A DNA stretch of 34,686 bases from Aphanocapsa sp. GSE-SYN-MK-11-07L (GTDB lineage: Bacteria; Cyanobacteriota; Cyanobacteriia; Thermosynechococcales; Thermosynechococcaceae), in NCBI GenBank assembly GCA_019359715.1, contig JAHHGS010000121.1:1-34686 (forward strand), written 5' to 3'. This document shows, in pieces, positions 8,444 through 16,654 of this stretch. Position 1 is the first letter of the stretch, and each line of letters starts with the position of its first letter. The notes below the pieces were generated by a model. The model was not told where the DNA came from. It did not search any database and was given only the letters and a program-made list of their open reading frames with translations. Both the position numbers and the translations under genes were made by a program.

Positions 8444-9400
8444 ATGCGGATTGCCCACGACATTACCGAGCTGATTGGTCGCACTCCTTTAGTGCAACTG
8501 AATCGGATTCCCCAAGCGGAAGGCTGTTTAGCCCAAATTGTTGTCAAGCTGGAAAGCATGAATCCAGCGGCGTCGGTCAAAGACCGGATTGGCATCAATA
8601 TGATTAACGAAGCCGAGCGGCAGGGCTTGATTGTGCCCGGCAAGACAGTCTTAGTGGAGCCAACCTCTGGCAATACCGGCATTGCGCTGGCGATGGTAGC
8701 CGCTGCCAAAGGCTATCGACTGATTCTGGCCATGCCAGAAACGATGAGTTCAGAACGACGGGCCATGCTGCGGGCCTACGGGGCTGAGCTAGAGCTAACT
8801 CCTGGGATTGAAGGAATGAGTGGCTGCATTCAACGGGCCCAGGAGATTGTCGATAAAACCCCTGATGCCTATATGTTGCAGCAGTTTCGCAACCCCGCCA
8901 ATCCGCAAATTCACCGCTTAACAACGGCAGAAGAAATTTGGGCCGACACCGATGGTGAAGCTGATATTTTGATCTCCGGCGTTGGCACAGGCGGGACGCT
9001 AACCGGAGTTGCCGAAGTGCTGAAAGAGCGTAAACCCAGCTTTCAGGCGATCGCCGTTGAGCCAGCCAATAGCCCGGTGCTGTCGGGCGGGCGGCCTGGG
9101 CCCCATAAAATTCAAGGGATTGGAGCTGGTTTTATCCCGCCGGTGCTACGGGTTGACCTGATTGATGAAGTAATTACCGTCGCTGATGATCAGGCGATCG
9201 CCTATGGGCGGCGGCTAGCCAGAGAAGAAGGTTTGCTTTCAGGCATTTCCAGCGGGGCGGCTCTTTACGCCGCTATTCAAGTCGGGCTACGCCCAGCCAA
9301 CAAAGGTAAGCTGATCGTGATGGTACAGCCTAGTTTTGGTGAACGCTACCTCAGTACTCCCCTGTTCCAAGACCCAGAGCCAATCCTAGCCCACTCTTAA
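8444..9400 (+). CDS. cysK: Cysteine synthase A (O-acetylserine sulfhydrylase)
   Basis: This 318-residue PLP enzyme makes cysteine from O-acetylserine and sulfide in the cytosol. Visible features are [11 protein letters not shown] with the PLP lysine at 46, the substrate loop PTSGNTG (about 73-79), the phosphate loop GVGTGGT and the C-terminal GISSGAA. The length and start fit CysK/CysM. It is the second gene after the Rrf2 regulator, and no promoter is obvious in the 56-base gap, so it is likely co-transcribed and under that regulator. A small hairpin (9431-9457) with a T-rich tail lies just downstream as its terminator. CysM cannot be fully excluded on sequence alone. Confidence 0.92.
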   Translation: MRIAHDITELIGRTPLVQLNRIPQAEGCLAQIVVKLESMNPAASVKDRIGINMINEAERQGLIVPGKTVLVEPTSGNTGIALAMVAAAKGYRLILAMPETMSSERRAMLRAYGAELELTPGIEGMSGCIQRAQEIVDKTPDAYMLQQFRNPANPQIHRLTTAEEIWADTDGEADILISGVGTGGTLTGVAEVLKERKPSFQAIAVEPANSPVLSGGRPGPHKIQGIGAGFIPPVLRVDLIDEVITVADDQAIAYGRRLAREEGLLSGISSGAALYAAIQVGLRPANKGKLIVMVQPSFGERYLSTPLFQDPEPILAHS

Positions 9401-9430
9401 AATCCTGACTTGCATATTATTACTATTTCT

Positions 9431-9473
9431 CGAAAGCCCTACGGATCATAGCTTTCGGGAAAAATTTGTTTTT
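9431..9473 (+). terminator. Putative terminator of cysK
   Basis: CGAAAGC (9431-9437) pairs with GCTTTCG (9451-9457) around a 13-base loop, and the stretch after it is A/T rich (AAAAATTTGTTTTT). The stem is short and the loop large, so it is a moderate candidate. Confidence 0.45.
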
Positions 9474-9556
9474 GCCTTTGTCGGATTAGACATCGCTCTC
9501 TCTACAATTTGAGGTAGGATTTATCGCGATCGCTCACCTCATTCTCGTTCAAATTT

Positions 9557-10192
9557 ATGGCAAACTCGAATCGAGTCCTCGTGCTGTTTGCTCACCCCGC
9601 CTTAGAAAAGTCGTGGGTGAATCGACATTTGATTCGAGCTATTCAAGGGTTAGAATCTGTTACCGTTCACGACTTGTATGAGCTGTACCCCAGCTTTCAC
9701 ATTAATGTTGAGCTTGAGCAAGAGCTGCTGCTAGCCCACGATGTAATTGTGTTTCAGCATCCCTTCTACTGGTACAGCAGCCCCGCCCTCCTAAAGGAGT
9801 GGCAAGATTTAGTCCTGGAGTATGGATTTGCCTACGGTGACGGTGGCACTGCCCTGAGGGGGAAAAAATTTCTGTCGGCGATTACAACGGGCGGCGGCGA
9901 GAAAGCTTACTGTCGAAAGGGGTACAATCGCTTCACAATTCGAGAACTGCTGGTGCCGTTTGAGCAAACTGCCGTCCTGTGCGGGATGGAGTATTTGCCC
10001 CCCTTTGTTGTCCAGGGAACGCATCAACTGCGAGAGCGGGAGCAAATCGCCAGGCATGTTGAAGATTACCGACGGACAATTCTCGCCTTGCGCGACGATA
10101 CCGTTGATTGGTCAGGACTGCGGCAACTCCAACACCTAAACCACGGTTTGGAGCAGATTATCCTCAGCTCGGAGACAATGCCCCATGTCTAA
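9557..10192 (+). CDS. kefF: KefF-type NAD(P)H:quinone oxidoreductase, ancillary subunit of K+ efflux
   Basis: This 211-residue flavodoxin-like protein opens with RVLVLFAHPALEKSWVNRHL and has FQHPFYWYSSPALLKEWQD and a GGGEKAYCRKGYN loop. These are the FMN and quinone-binding signatures of the KefF/MdaB/NQO family. In E. coli KefF activates the KefC channel and reduces electrophilic quinones. Here the stop codon overlaps the KefC start by 8 bases, so the two are translationally coupled, matching the enteric kefFC arrangement. Whether glutathione-adduct gating operates in this host is inference. Start is ATG 9557. Confidence 0.9.
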   Translation: MANSNRVLVLFAHPALEKSWVNRHLIRAIQGLESVTVHDLYELYPSFHINVELEQELLLAHDVIVFQHPFYWYSSPALLKEWQDLVLEYGFAYGDGGTALRGKKFLSAITTGGGEKAYCRKGYNRFTIRELLVPFEQTAVLCGMEYLPPFVVQGTHQLREREQIARHVEDYRRTILALRDDTVDWSGLRQLQHLNHGLEQIILSSETMPHV

Positions 10193-12077
10193 CCAAGGCT
10201 TCTTTATTCAGGCGTTTATTTACCTGCTGGCGGCGGTGCTGTCGGTGCCGATCGCCAAACGATTGGGATTAGGCTCTGTGCTGGGGTATCTGCTGGCGGG
10301 GGTGATTATTGGCCCGTTTGGCTTGCGGTTTGTCGGTCAGGAAGGCGAAGATGTGATGCATTTCGCCGAATTTGGGGTTGTGATGATGCTGTTTCTGGTC
10401 GGGCTAGAACTGCAACCTACCCTGCTTTGGCGTCTGCGGATGCCGATTTTGGGCTTGGGCGGTTTGCAGGTGGGCGTCACAGCCCTGGTAGCAGCGGGTA
10501 TTGGCTTACTGGCAGGGCTGTCTTGGCAGATGTCCCTAGCAGTTGGGCTGATTCTGGCCATGTCTTCGACCGCGATCGTTCTGCAAACCCTAAACGAAAA
10601 GGGGTTGATGAAAACCGATGCCGGACAAGCTTCCTTTTCAGTGCTGCTGTTTCAGGACATTGCGGTGATTCCAATTCTGGCCCTGCTGCCGCTGTTGGCA
10701 ATCCGTAAAAGTTCGCCGGTGAGTCTAGCCTCGAATCAACTGATCTTCGTCGCAGCCGAAACGACCAAGCATGCCAGTCTCCCAGCGTGGCAACAGGCGC
10801 TCCTGGTGCTGGGGACTGTCGGCGGCATTATTATTGGCGGTAGATTTCTCACCCGCCCCATCTTTCGCTTCATTGCCGTAACGCGGCAGCGGGAGGTATT
10901 TACAGCCATGGCCTTGCTGCTGGTGATTGGAATTGCGATCGCAATGCAAAACATTGGCTTGTCGCCTGCTCTAGGCACCTTTGTGGCCGGAGTCGTGCTG
11001 GCCGAGAATGAGTATCGTCACGAATTAGAAAGTGATATTGACCCCTTTAAAGGCTTACTGCTGGGTCTATTTTTCATTTCGGTCGGAGCGAGTATCAACT
11101 TCAATTTATTGATTCAGCAACCGCTGTTGATTCTGGGGTTAGTGCTCGGATTAGCCGTAGTCAAATTTGCCGTTTTATTCGGGCTAGGGCGGCTGTTTCG
11201 GATGGAGCTGAGCCAGAATTTACTATTTGCTTTCGCCTTGGCTCAGGGGGGCGAATTTGCCTTTGTATTGTTCTCGTTTGCGCTCCAAAACAACGTCCTC
11301 ACACCAGCCGTCTCAGAATCTTTGGTAGCAGCCGTTGCCCTCTCGATGATGCTAACGCCGCTGATCATGATCTTCAATGACCGGGTGGTGCAGCCTCGGT
11401 TCACTCTGGCAGAAATTGAGCAGGAAGCGGACGAAATTGACGACAACGAAAATCCGGTCATTATTGCTGGCTTTGGTCGGTTTGGGCAAGTGGCGGGGCG
11501 GCTGCTGATTGCCAACGGCTACAAAGTTACCCTACTCGAACAAAATCCAGCCCAAATTGACCTGCTGCGTCGGTTTGGTTGGAAGGTGTTTTATGGTGAT
11601 GCCTCCCGGCTCGATTTACTGCGGGCAGCAGGAGCAAATCAAGCCAGACTGATGATTGTGGCGATCGATGATCCTGAAAAGACCGTTGAAGTGGTCAGAC
11701 TCGTTAGCAAGCATTTTCCTCACCTCAAGATCTTGGCCCGGGCAACCGATCGCCGTCATGCCTATGAACTGATTCGACGTGGGGCAGATGTGATTCAACG
11801 AGAAACCTTTGAGTCTGCCCTAGAGCTGGGGACTGAAGCGCTAAAACTGCTGGGCAGCCGCTCCTACAAAGCACATCGGGCGGCCAATCTGTTTCGGGAT
11901 CACGATGAGAAGGTTTTACGGGAAATGGCACTTTTGGAGGGAGATGAGACAGCAATTATTGCCAGAGCGCGTCAGATGTCGCAGGATCTGGCCCAGCTCC
12001 TCCAATCAGATAACCGCGAACTGACCCAGGACGTTGACCGAGCCTGGGATATTTCCGCTCTGCGCCGGAGTCCCTAA
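10185..12077 (+). CDS. kefC: KefC-type K+:H+ antiporter with RCK (TrkA-N) domain
   Basis: This 630-residue CPA2 membrane protein has roughly a dozen hydrophobic segments over residues 5-390, with family motifs VLGYLLAGVIIGPFGL and FLVGLELQP. A cytosolic Rossmann RCK domain follows at about 418-540 (VIIAGFGRFGQVAGRLL, then YGDASRLDLLRAAGA), ending in a charged tail. It expels potassium in exchange for protons and acidifies the cytosol against electrophile stress. The start codon lies inside the end of kefF, so the efflux channel and its ancillary enzyme are coupled. The E. coli-like KefC central loop cannot be confirmed by eye. No terminator with a T tract is seen; nested hairpins lie at 12085-12180. 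Confidence 0.92.
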   Translation: MSNQGFFIQAFIYLLAAVLSVPIAKRLGLGSVLGYLLAGVIIGPFGLRFVGQEGEDVMHFAEFGVVMMLFLVGLELQPTLLWRLRMPILGLGGLQVGVTALVAAGIGLLAGLSWQMSLAVGLILAMSSTAIVLQTLNEKGLMKTDAGQASFSVLLFQDIAVIPILALLPLLAIRKSSPVSLASNQLIFVAAETTKHASLPAWQQALLVLGTVGGIIIGGRFLTRPIFRFIAVTRQREVFTAMALLLVIGIAIAMQNIGLSPALGTFVAGVVLAENEYRHELESDIDPFKGLLLGLFFISVGASINFNLLIQQPLLILGLVLGLAVVKFAVLFGLGRLFRMELSQNLLFAFALAQGGEFAFVLFSFALQNNVLTPAVSESLVAAVALSMMLTPLIMIFNDRVVQPRFTLAEIEQEADEIDDNENPVIIAGFGRFGQVAGRLLIANGYKVTLLEQNPAQIDLLRRFGWKVFYGDASRLDLLRAAGANQARLMIVAIDDPEKTVEVVRLVSKHFPHLKILARATDRRHAYELIRRGADVIQRETFESALELGTEALKLLGSRSYKAHRAANLFRDHDEKVLREMALLEGDETAIIARARQMSQDLAQLLQSDNRELTQDVDRAWDISALRRSP

Positions 12078-12084
12078 TCCTAAT

Positions 12085-12180
12085 TCCAACTGATGTTGGA
12101 TTCAAGATTTGTCACCTTTTGGGCAGGTAGGGAATCCAGGTGATTTCGACCCTGTGAGGGTTTCTAAAATAACCTGGATT
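12085..12180. other. Nested inverted repeats between convergent genes
   Basis: Three inverted repeats fill the gap between kefC and the convergent gene at 12227. TCCAAC (12085-12090) pairs with GTTGGA (12095-12100). AATCCAGGT (12133-12141) pairs with ACCTGGATT (12172-12180), and inside that lies ACCCT (12149-12153) with AGGGT (12157-12161). Such nested stems could end both transcripts. There is no T tract, so the role is uncertain. Confidence 0.45.
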
Positions 12181-12226
12181 GCTCAGGCGCTATCGCAACC
12201 GATCGCGCCATTTGCAGCTTGGCAAT

Positions 12227-13249
12227 CTAAGGATAAACGTATACCCCAAGCTGGTTCGGCACCCGCTGCCAGCGTTTTGCCTTTGCTCCCTTCGCCAATC
12301 GGTCAGCAATTTGCTTCTTCACCTCGGTCAGTCGAGCTGGCGATAAATCACCGTACAGGGCAGAGGCGATCGCTTCTGCCCGCATTGGTGTGCCCTGGTT
12401 AGAGGCTAACACCTGCTCAACTGAACCCATCAAAGAGCTGCCGTTTGCCAAGGGGTTGACTGGCGAAGACTTACCGGCCTTCTTCTTCTGCATCCCAGCA
12501 GACTTGGTCTTAGCTGGCGGCTTTTGTTTGCCGGCAGATGCTGGCTTAGTTCGGAGGGTATAGTGGGAATCTTTGCCTGTGACTTTGTCCCACCGTTGAC
12601 GGTCTACGCCCCGCCACATAATTGTCCGCATCCGTTTGCGCTCTTGTTGGAGCATGTTTTTGTCCAACGCTCCATGCAGCAGATCGATAATGTCATCCAA
12701 AGACATCACCTGTCCCGCATGATCTTCCATTACCTTGGCTACCGCCTGGGTCTTTGTCATCTCAGTGAATGGAGGCAGCAGGGGTAACACGGTTTCCCGC
12801 AGAACCGTTCCTGATTCAGTCGGGGGCGATGCCGGAATTGGCTCTTTGGTAACTTTTGCAGCCTTGACTCCAGCTTTAGGCGGAGTGGGCTGGGCGGTCG
12901 ATTTCTGGCCCCGAGGCTTAGTTGGACGAGTGGAAGCGGAACGAGGCGGTTTTGCTTGAGTGGGCGAAGCCGACAAGGCTGATTCCTCTGGCGTGGAAGG
13001 ACTAGAGGCGGCTGGTAAGGCTGGCGGAAGTTCGGCTGGACTGACGCTCGGCTTTGCCGTTCCATAGGGAATTGCGATCGCCGATGCGCCTGGTGAAATC
13101 ATCTGATCGACCAAGAGAGCATTGATATGATTGAGTTGCTCTCTAGCGTGACCTGCTTGGTGCTCAGCGTCAGTGACGAGGGCAAGGTAGTGATCGCGCA
13201 AAGCAATCAAGGTATCCAATAGATTGGCAGAATTTGATGTTGAAGACAT
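12227..13249 (-). CDS. Protein with two predicted winged-helix domains and basic Pro/Ala linkers
   Basis: I do not recognise a named family. Residues 9-50 look like a coiled coil. A Pro/Ala/Ser/Lys-rich, histone-H1-like linker (60-145) leads to a domain (about 163-232) with TKTQAVAKVMEDHAGQVMSLDDI and SHYTLRT. A second basic linker (233-272) leads to a domain (273-338) with GTPMRAEAIASALYG and ending GVYVYP. Both domains have the helix-helix-wing pattern of HARE-HTH-type winged helices. The layout suggests a DNA-binding or nucleoid-associated protein that dimerises through the coiled coil. The gene stands alone and convergently faces kefC. Start ATG 13249 has no strong ribosome site. No function is assigned. 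Confidence 0.65.
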   Translation of the reverse strand: MSSTSNSANLLDTLIALRDHYLALVTDAEHQAGHAREQLNHINALLVDQMISPGASAIAIPYGTAKPSVSPAELPPALPAASSPSTPEESALSASPTQAKPPRSASTRPTKPRGQKSTAQPTPPKAGVKAAKVTKEPIPASPPTESGTVLRETVLPLLPPFTEMTKTQAVAKVMEDHAGQVMSLDDIIDLLHGALDKNMLQQERKRMRTIMWRGVDRQRWDKVTGKDSHYTLRTKPASAGKQKPPAKTKSAGMQKKKAGKSSPVNPLANGSSLMGSVEQVLASNQGTPMRAEAIASALYGDLSPARLTEVKKQIADRLAKGAKAKRWQRVPNQLGVYVYP

Positions 13250-13530
13250 TAGGCAAGAAGAGCATTACTTTAGCGCATAGCATACTACATTGAGCATAAA
13301 GTAGCGAGGTTATCGCTCAATTTTCTGGATCAAAATGCCGATTGAGAGTGATATTCTCAAAAAGCTCTGCCGATAGCACTCTCAAATTGGGTCTGAAATT
13401 GCGAGTAGCAGTAGGCAAGTAATGCTTGCGGACTGACTTGAATACCACTACTCTTTTTGTGGAACCCAATTGATTTCTAGAACCAGAGTCTGCCCGATTA
13501 GAAAGTTATCGCTGCCTAGCCACAACAAAT

Positions 13531-14385
13531 ATGCGCTGTTCATTACTGAATCGGTTTCAGGGGACGTTATTGGGGGCAAACCTGGGGCTTGTTCTGGCGC
13601 AATTGGCCCAGATTTATCCGCATTGGCGGTTATGGCAGGCTCTGCCGTCTGAAATTGCAGCGTTGCCCTTACTGCCGCTGATTCAGCATTGGTCTGAGGT
13701 CCTGATTCAGGGCGACTCAGAACTCTTGGCTTTGAGGATTCAGCCCAGAGATTTGCCGGTAACAGCCTTCGGACTGACGCTGCCGTTGGGGTTGTACTAC
13801 CATGACCAACCGACCCAATTAGAGCAGCAAATTCAAGTTACCCTAACCGCGATCGCCGCAACTGAGCTGGCATCAGCCGTTACCGCAGTCAATCAAGCGA
13901 TCGCCTATATCTTGCAAGAGCGCGGGCAACCGACGGAGCTAATTCCAACCCTTTTAGCGGCCGGGCTGCCTAGTCCCTTGAGTCAGTGTTTAGTTCAGGT
14001 GCAGCGCTTGCAGGCGGAATACATCGGGCTAGGCCCAGCGATCGCTGCAATGGCGGATACTGAACCTGTGATAGCCGCAATCGGACTGGGCTTTTACGCC
14101 TATTTATCCACTCCAACCGATGTTCGGCTGACGCTGCTGAGAGCCATTCAAACCAGTCCGAAAGTTGAACTAACAGCCCTGGTTGCAGGCGCACTTGCCG
14201 GAGCTGAGCAGGGTTGGACTGCAATTCCGATCAGTTGGCGATTGCAGACCCCGTCAGACTATCCGCAGGCAATTTTGAGCTTAGCCGATCGCCTGTTGGC
14301 AGCATGGGCAGGCTGCGATCCTGTCAGTCAGACTCCGATCGAAAATCTAGCCCTGTCTGCGCCTGGCGTCATGCGTCCTCGTTAA
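13531..14385 (+). CDS. ADP-ribosylglycohydrolase (DraG)-like protein without the metal-site residues
   Basis: This 284-residue, mostly helical protein matches the ADP-ribosylglycohydrolase fold weakly but recognisably. RFQGTLLGANLGLVL at the N terminus corresponds to the family's RF-GALLG-A-GDALG, with Asp missing. LTALVAGALAGAEQGWTAIPISWR near the C terminus corresponds to AGALAGA-xG-xAIP-xW. The canonical D-x-D-T motif that binds the two magnesium ions is absent before that last segment, so it is probably a pseudoenzyme or a binding protein. Typical family length is about 300. It stands alone; the stop is directly followed by a perfect 12-bp hairpin. Confidence 0.6.
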   Translation: MRCSLLNRFQGTLLGANLGLVLAQLAQIYPHWRLWQALPSEIAALPLLPLIQHWSEVLIQGDSELLALRIQPRDLPVTAFGLTLPLGLYYHDQPTQLEQQIQVTLTAIAATELASAVTAVNQAIAYILQERGQPTELIPTLLAAGLPSPLSQCLVQVQRLQAEYIGLGPAIAAMADTEPVIAAIGLGFYAYLSTPTDVRLTLLRAIQTSPKVELTALVAGALAGAEQGWTAIPISWRLQTPSDYPQAILSLADRLLAAWAGCDPVSQTPIENLALSAPGVMRPR

Positions 14386-14421
14386 GTTAAGAAGTGTACT
14401 TTAGGAAGGACACTTCTTAAC
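14386..14421. terminator. Perfect 12-bp hairpin between convergent genes
   Basis: GTTAAGAAGTGT (14386-14397) pairs exactly with ACACTTCTTAAC (14410-14421) around a 12-base loop. It starts directly after the stop of the glycohydrolase-like gene and lies before the convergent padR stop. No T tract follows, so it probably terminates or stabilises the 3' end of one or both transcripts. Confidence 0.55.
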
Positions 14422-14470
14422 ATCTAAACTGCTCATGTCTCAATCGCTGTGGCGGTCGCTAGGTCAACTA

Positions 14471-15031
14471 TTAGTCTGCGAGTAATCGATAAATTTCTCG
14501 CTTCACCTGAATCAAGCTCTCGCGGATTTGGCTTGCTTGCTCTAGGTTGCCACTTCTCGCCAACTGAGTTATGGCATCATTTAACTCAATAAAAGCCTTG
14601 CGTAACTCCAGCAGTTCCGCCGGCATACCTGGGTTGCTGTAGGCTTCATCTGGGCTACCGGCCTGCTGATTGCGATCGCTCAGCAACTGCTGGCCGCTCT
14701 CAGTCACGGTGTAAACTCGCTTACCTTCTACCTGCTCACTGGTTAGATACCCCCCATCTTCGAGTAATTGCAGGGTTGGGTAAACAGAACCAGGGCTAAG
14801 TCGCCGAAAGCCGCCGTGCCGAGCTTCTAAGTCTTTGATTAGCTCATAGCCGTGCCGAGGGCGCTCAGCCAGCAATTCCAGCAAAATGAACTTAATATCA
14901 CCCCGCCGAGTTCGCTGTTCGTCTCCCCAGCCCCGCCCGTGTCTACCGCGACCGTGGGCAAAAAATTGATTGCCGCAGCCTGTATCGGCCCAAGCGATCG
15001 CGAAGGCGGGTCGATGAAATTGTCTAAACAT
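14471..15031 (-). CDS. PadR-family transcriptional regulator with Gly/Arg/His-rich N terminus
   Basis: This 186-residue protein has the PadR winged helix at about 44-112: DIKFILLELLAERPRHGYELIKDLE, SVYPTLQLLEDGGYL and GKRVYTVTESGQQLL. A C-terminal helical stretch (about 132-186) should form the dimer interface. The first 43 residues are unusual for the family (AHGRGRHGRGWGDEQRTRRG) and may help bind DNA or metal. ATG 15031 has a good ribosome site, GGAGA, 6 bases upstream. PadR repressors often control their own gene, and a large inverted-repeat operator lies just upstream at 15065-15130. The target other than padR itself is unknown; the divergent malic enzyme is the obvious candidate. Confidence 0.9.
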   Translation of the reverse strand: MFRQFHRPAFAIAWADTGCGNQFFAHGRGRHGRGWGDEQRTRRGDIKFILLELLAERPRHGYELIKDLEARHGGFRRLSPGSVYPTLQLLEDGGYLTSEQVEGKRVYTVTESGQQLLSDRNQQAGSPDEAYSNPGMPAELLELRKAFIELNDAITQLARSGNLEQASQIRESLIQVKREIYRLLAD

Positions 15032-15064
15032 ATCTGTCTCCTAGCTAATGAGCCTAGAATTTTT

Positions 15065-15130
15065 GTTGACGCATCACGATATATCGTAAGCATAAAAATA
15101 CTGTATCGCGATATATCGTCATGCGTCAAC
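15065..15130. promoter_or_regulatory. 66-bp inverted-repeat operator, likely for the PadR regulator
   Basis: Two 22-base arms (15065-15086 and 15109-15130) are inverted repeats with one mismatch, at 15075 against 15120. They flank a 22-base spacer. Each arm contains the 10-base palindrome CGATATATCG (15077-15086 and 15109-15118), with centres 32 bases apart, about three helical turns. The site lies 34 bases upstream of the padR start and 132 upstream of the malic enzyme. AT-rich palindromes of this kind are typical PadR binding sites. The sequence is certain; the regulator assignment is inferred. Confidence 0.75.
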
Positions 15131-15262
15131 TTCTTGATCATGAATAGTGCGAAGGGGTACCGTTTGAGCAAACTCTTTTCGCTAAGCTGATAGCGGGACT
15201 GGGCGTACTGATGCCTAGCCAGTTTGCCTCAATCGCTTTGTGAGTAGGAGCCGGATAACTGT

Positions 15263-16654
15263 ATGGTCGTTTTAACCCCCAATCCAAGTTTTAGCTTGAC
15301 GATCCGCGTGGAAGTGCCCCGTCAACCAGGCAGGCTGGCCCAAGTCCTGGCAGCGATCGCAGATGTGGGGGGAAGCATCGGGCATATCAACCTAATTGAG
15401 ACAGGGCGGACAACGCTGATTCGCGACATTAACGTCGATGCCTCCAGCACCGAACACGCGGAAGCGATTGTCGAAGCCGTCAAAACCAATAGCCCAGTTA
15501 AAGTCTTAGAAGTTTTTGACCGCACGTTCAAGCTCCACCAAGGCGGCAAAATTACCATCCGCAGCAAGCATCCCCTCCAAGGTCAAGATGATCTGGCCAT
15601 GGCCTACACGCCAGGGGTGGGCAGAATTTGCACGGCGATCGCTCAAGAGCCGGAAAAAGTTCACACCCTGACGATTAAAAGCAACACGATCGCCGTTGTC
15701 ACCGATGGCAGCGCCGTTTTGGGCTTGGGCAACATTGGCCCCGCCGCCGCTCTGCCAGTGATGGAAGGCAAAGCGATGCTGTTTCAGGAGTTTGCGGGGC
15801 TAGATGCTTTCCCAATTTGTCTGTCAACCCAAAATGTGGATGAGATTGTCGCCACCGTTAAAAATATTGCCACCGTCTTTGGCGGTGTCAACCTGGAAGA
15901 TATTAGCGCTCCCCGCTGTTTTGAAGTCGAGGCTCGCCTGAAGCAAGAACTGGATATTCCAGTCTTTCATGATGACCAGCACGGCACGGCAATTGTCTCT
16001 CTGGCGGCTCTGATCAACGCTCTCAAACTGGTGAACAAGACCTTGCCAGCCGTCAAGATTGTGATCAATGGGGCCGGAGCGGCGGGGGTGGCGATCGCCC
16101 GGCTTTTACGCCAAGCTGGAGCAACCACGCTCTGCCTGTGCGATTCCCAGGGAATTGTTAGTCATCAACGCTCCAACTTGACCGCTGAAAAACAAGAATT
16201 TGCGGTTGACCAATCAGGTAAACTAGCAGATGCAATGCAGGAGGCTGATATCTTTTTGGGCGTGAGTGCGCCAGGGGTGGTGACGCCAGAGATGGTGCGC
16301 TCCATGGCGGCTGACCCAATTGTGTTTGCGATGGCCAACCCCGTACCAGAAATTCAGCCGGAACTGGTGCGAGATCACGTGGCGGTGATGGCAACCGGGC
16401 GCAGTGATTACCCGAATCAAATCAATAATGTTTTAGCCTTTCCAGGTGTCTTCCGGGGGGCGCTAGATTGCCGCGCCAAGGCGATCACCACCAGCATGTA
16501 TTTAGAAGCGGCCCATGCGATCGCTGCCTTAGTCTCTGCCACTGACCTCAGCCGAGAGTATATTGTCCCCTCTGTGTTTGATCCACGGGTTGCTCCAGCG
16601 GTGGCCGCCGCTGTGATCCAAGCGGCTCGCCAAGAAGGAATTGCTCGCTGCTAG
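15263..16654 (+). CDS. Malic enzyme (NAD(P)-dependent, decarboxylating) with N-terminal ACT domain
   Basis: This 463-residue enzyme oxidatively decarboxylates malate to pyruvate in the cytosol. An ACT domain covers residues 8-88 (LTIRVEVPRQPGRLAQVLAA), a regulatory module that usually binds a small effector. The catalytic part follows with AYTPGVGRIC (114-123), TIAVVTDGSAVLGLGNIGP and FHDDQHGTAIV, and the nucleotide fold VINGAGAAGVAIARLL near 277-292. The short bacterial-type size excludes the longer eukaryotic type. ATG 15263 has an AGGAG site 12 bases upstream. The gene is divergent from padR and may share its operator. Its stop overlaps the convergent hydrolase stop. Confidence 0.93.
   Translation: MVVLTPNPSFSLTIRVEVPRQPGRLAQVLAAIADVGGSIGHINLIETGRTTLIRDINVDASSTEHAEAIVEAVKTNSPVKVLEVFDRTFKLHQGGKITIRSKHPLQGQDDLAMAYTPGVGRICTAIAQEPEKVHTLTIKSNTIAVVTDGSAVLGLGNIGPAAALPVMEGKAMLFQEFAGLDAFPICLSTQNVDEIVATVKNIATVFGGVNLEDISAPRCFEVEARLKQELDIPVFHDDQHGTAIVSLAALINALKLVNKTLPAVKIVINGAGAAGVAIARLLRQAGATTLCLCDSQGIVSHQRSNLTAEKQEFAVDQSGKLADAMQEADIFLGVSAPGVVTPEMVRSMAADPIVFAMANPVPEIQPELVRDHVAVMATGRSDYPNQINNVLAFPGVFRGALDCRAKAITTSMYLEAAHAIAALVSATDLSREYIVPSVFDPRVAPAVAAAVIQAARQEGIARC

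Noticed and set aside
13470-13652. Short plus-strand frame overlapping the glycohydrolase-like gene start
   Set aside because: Out of frame with the recognisable protein, with no ribosome site and no family pattern.
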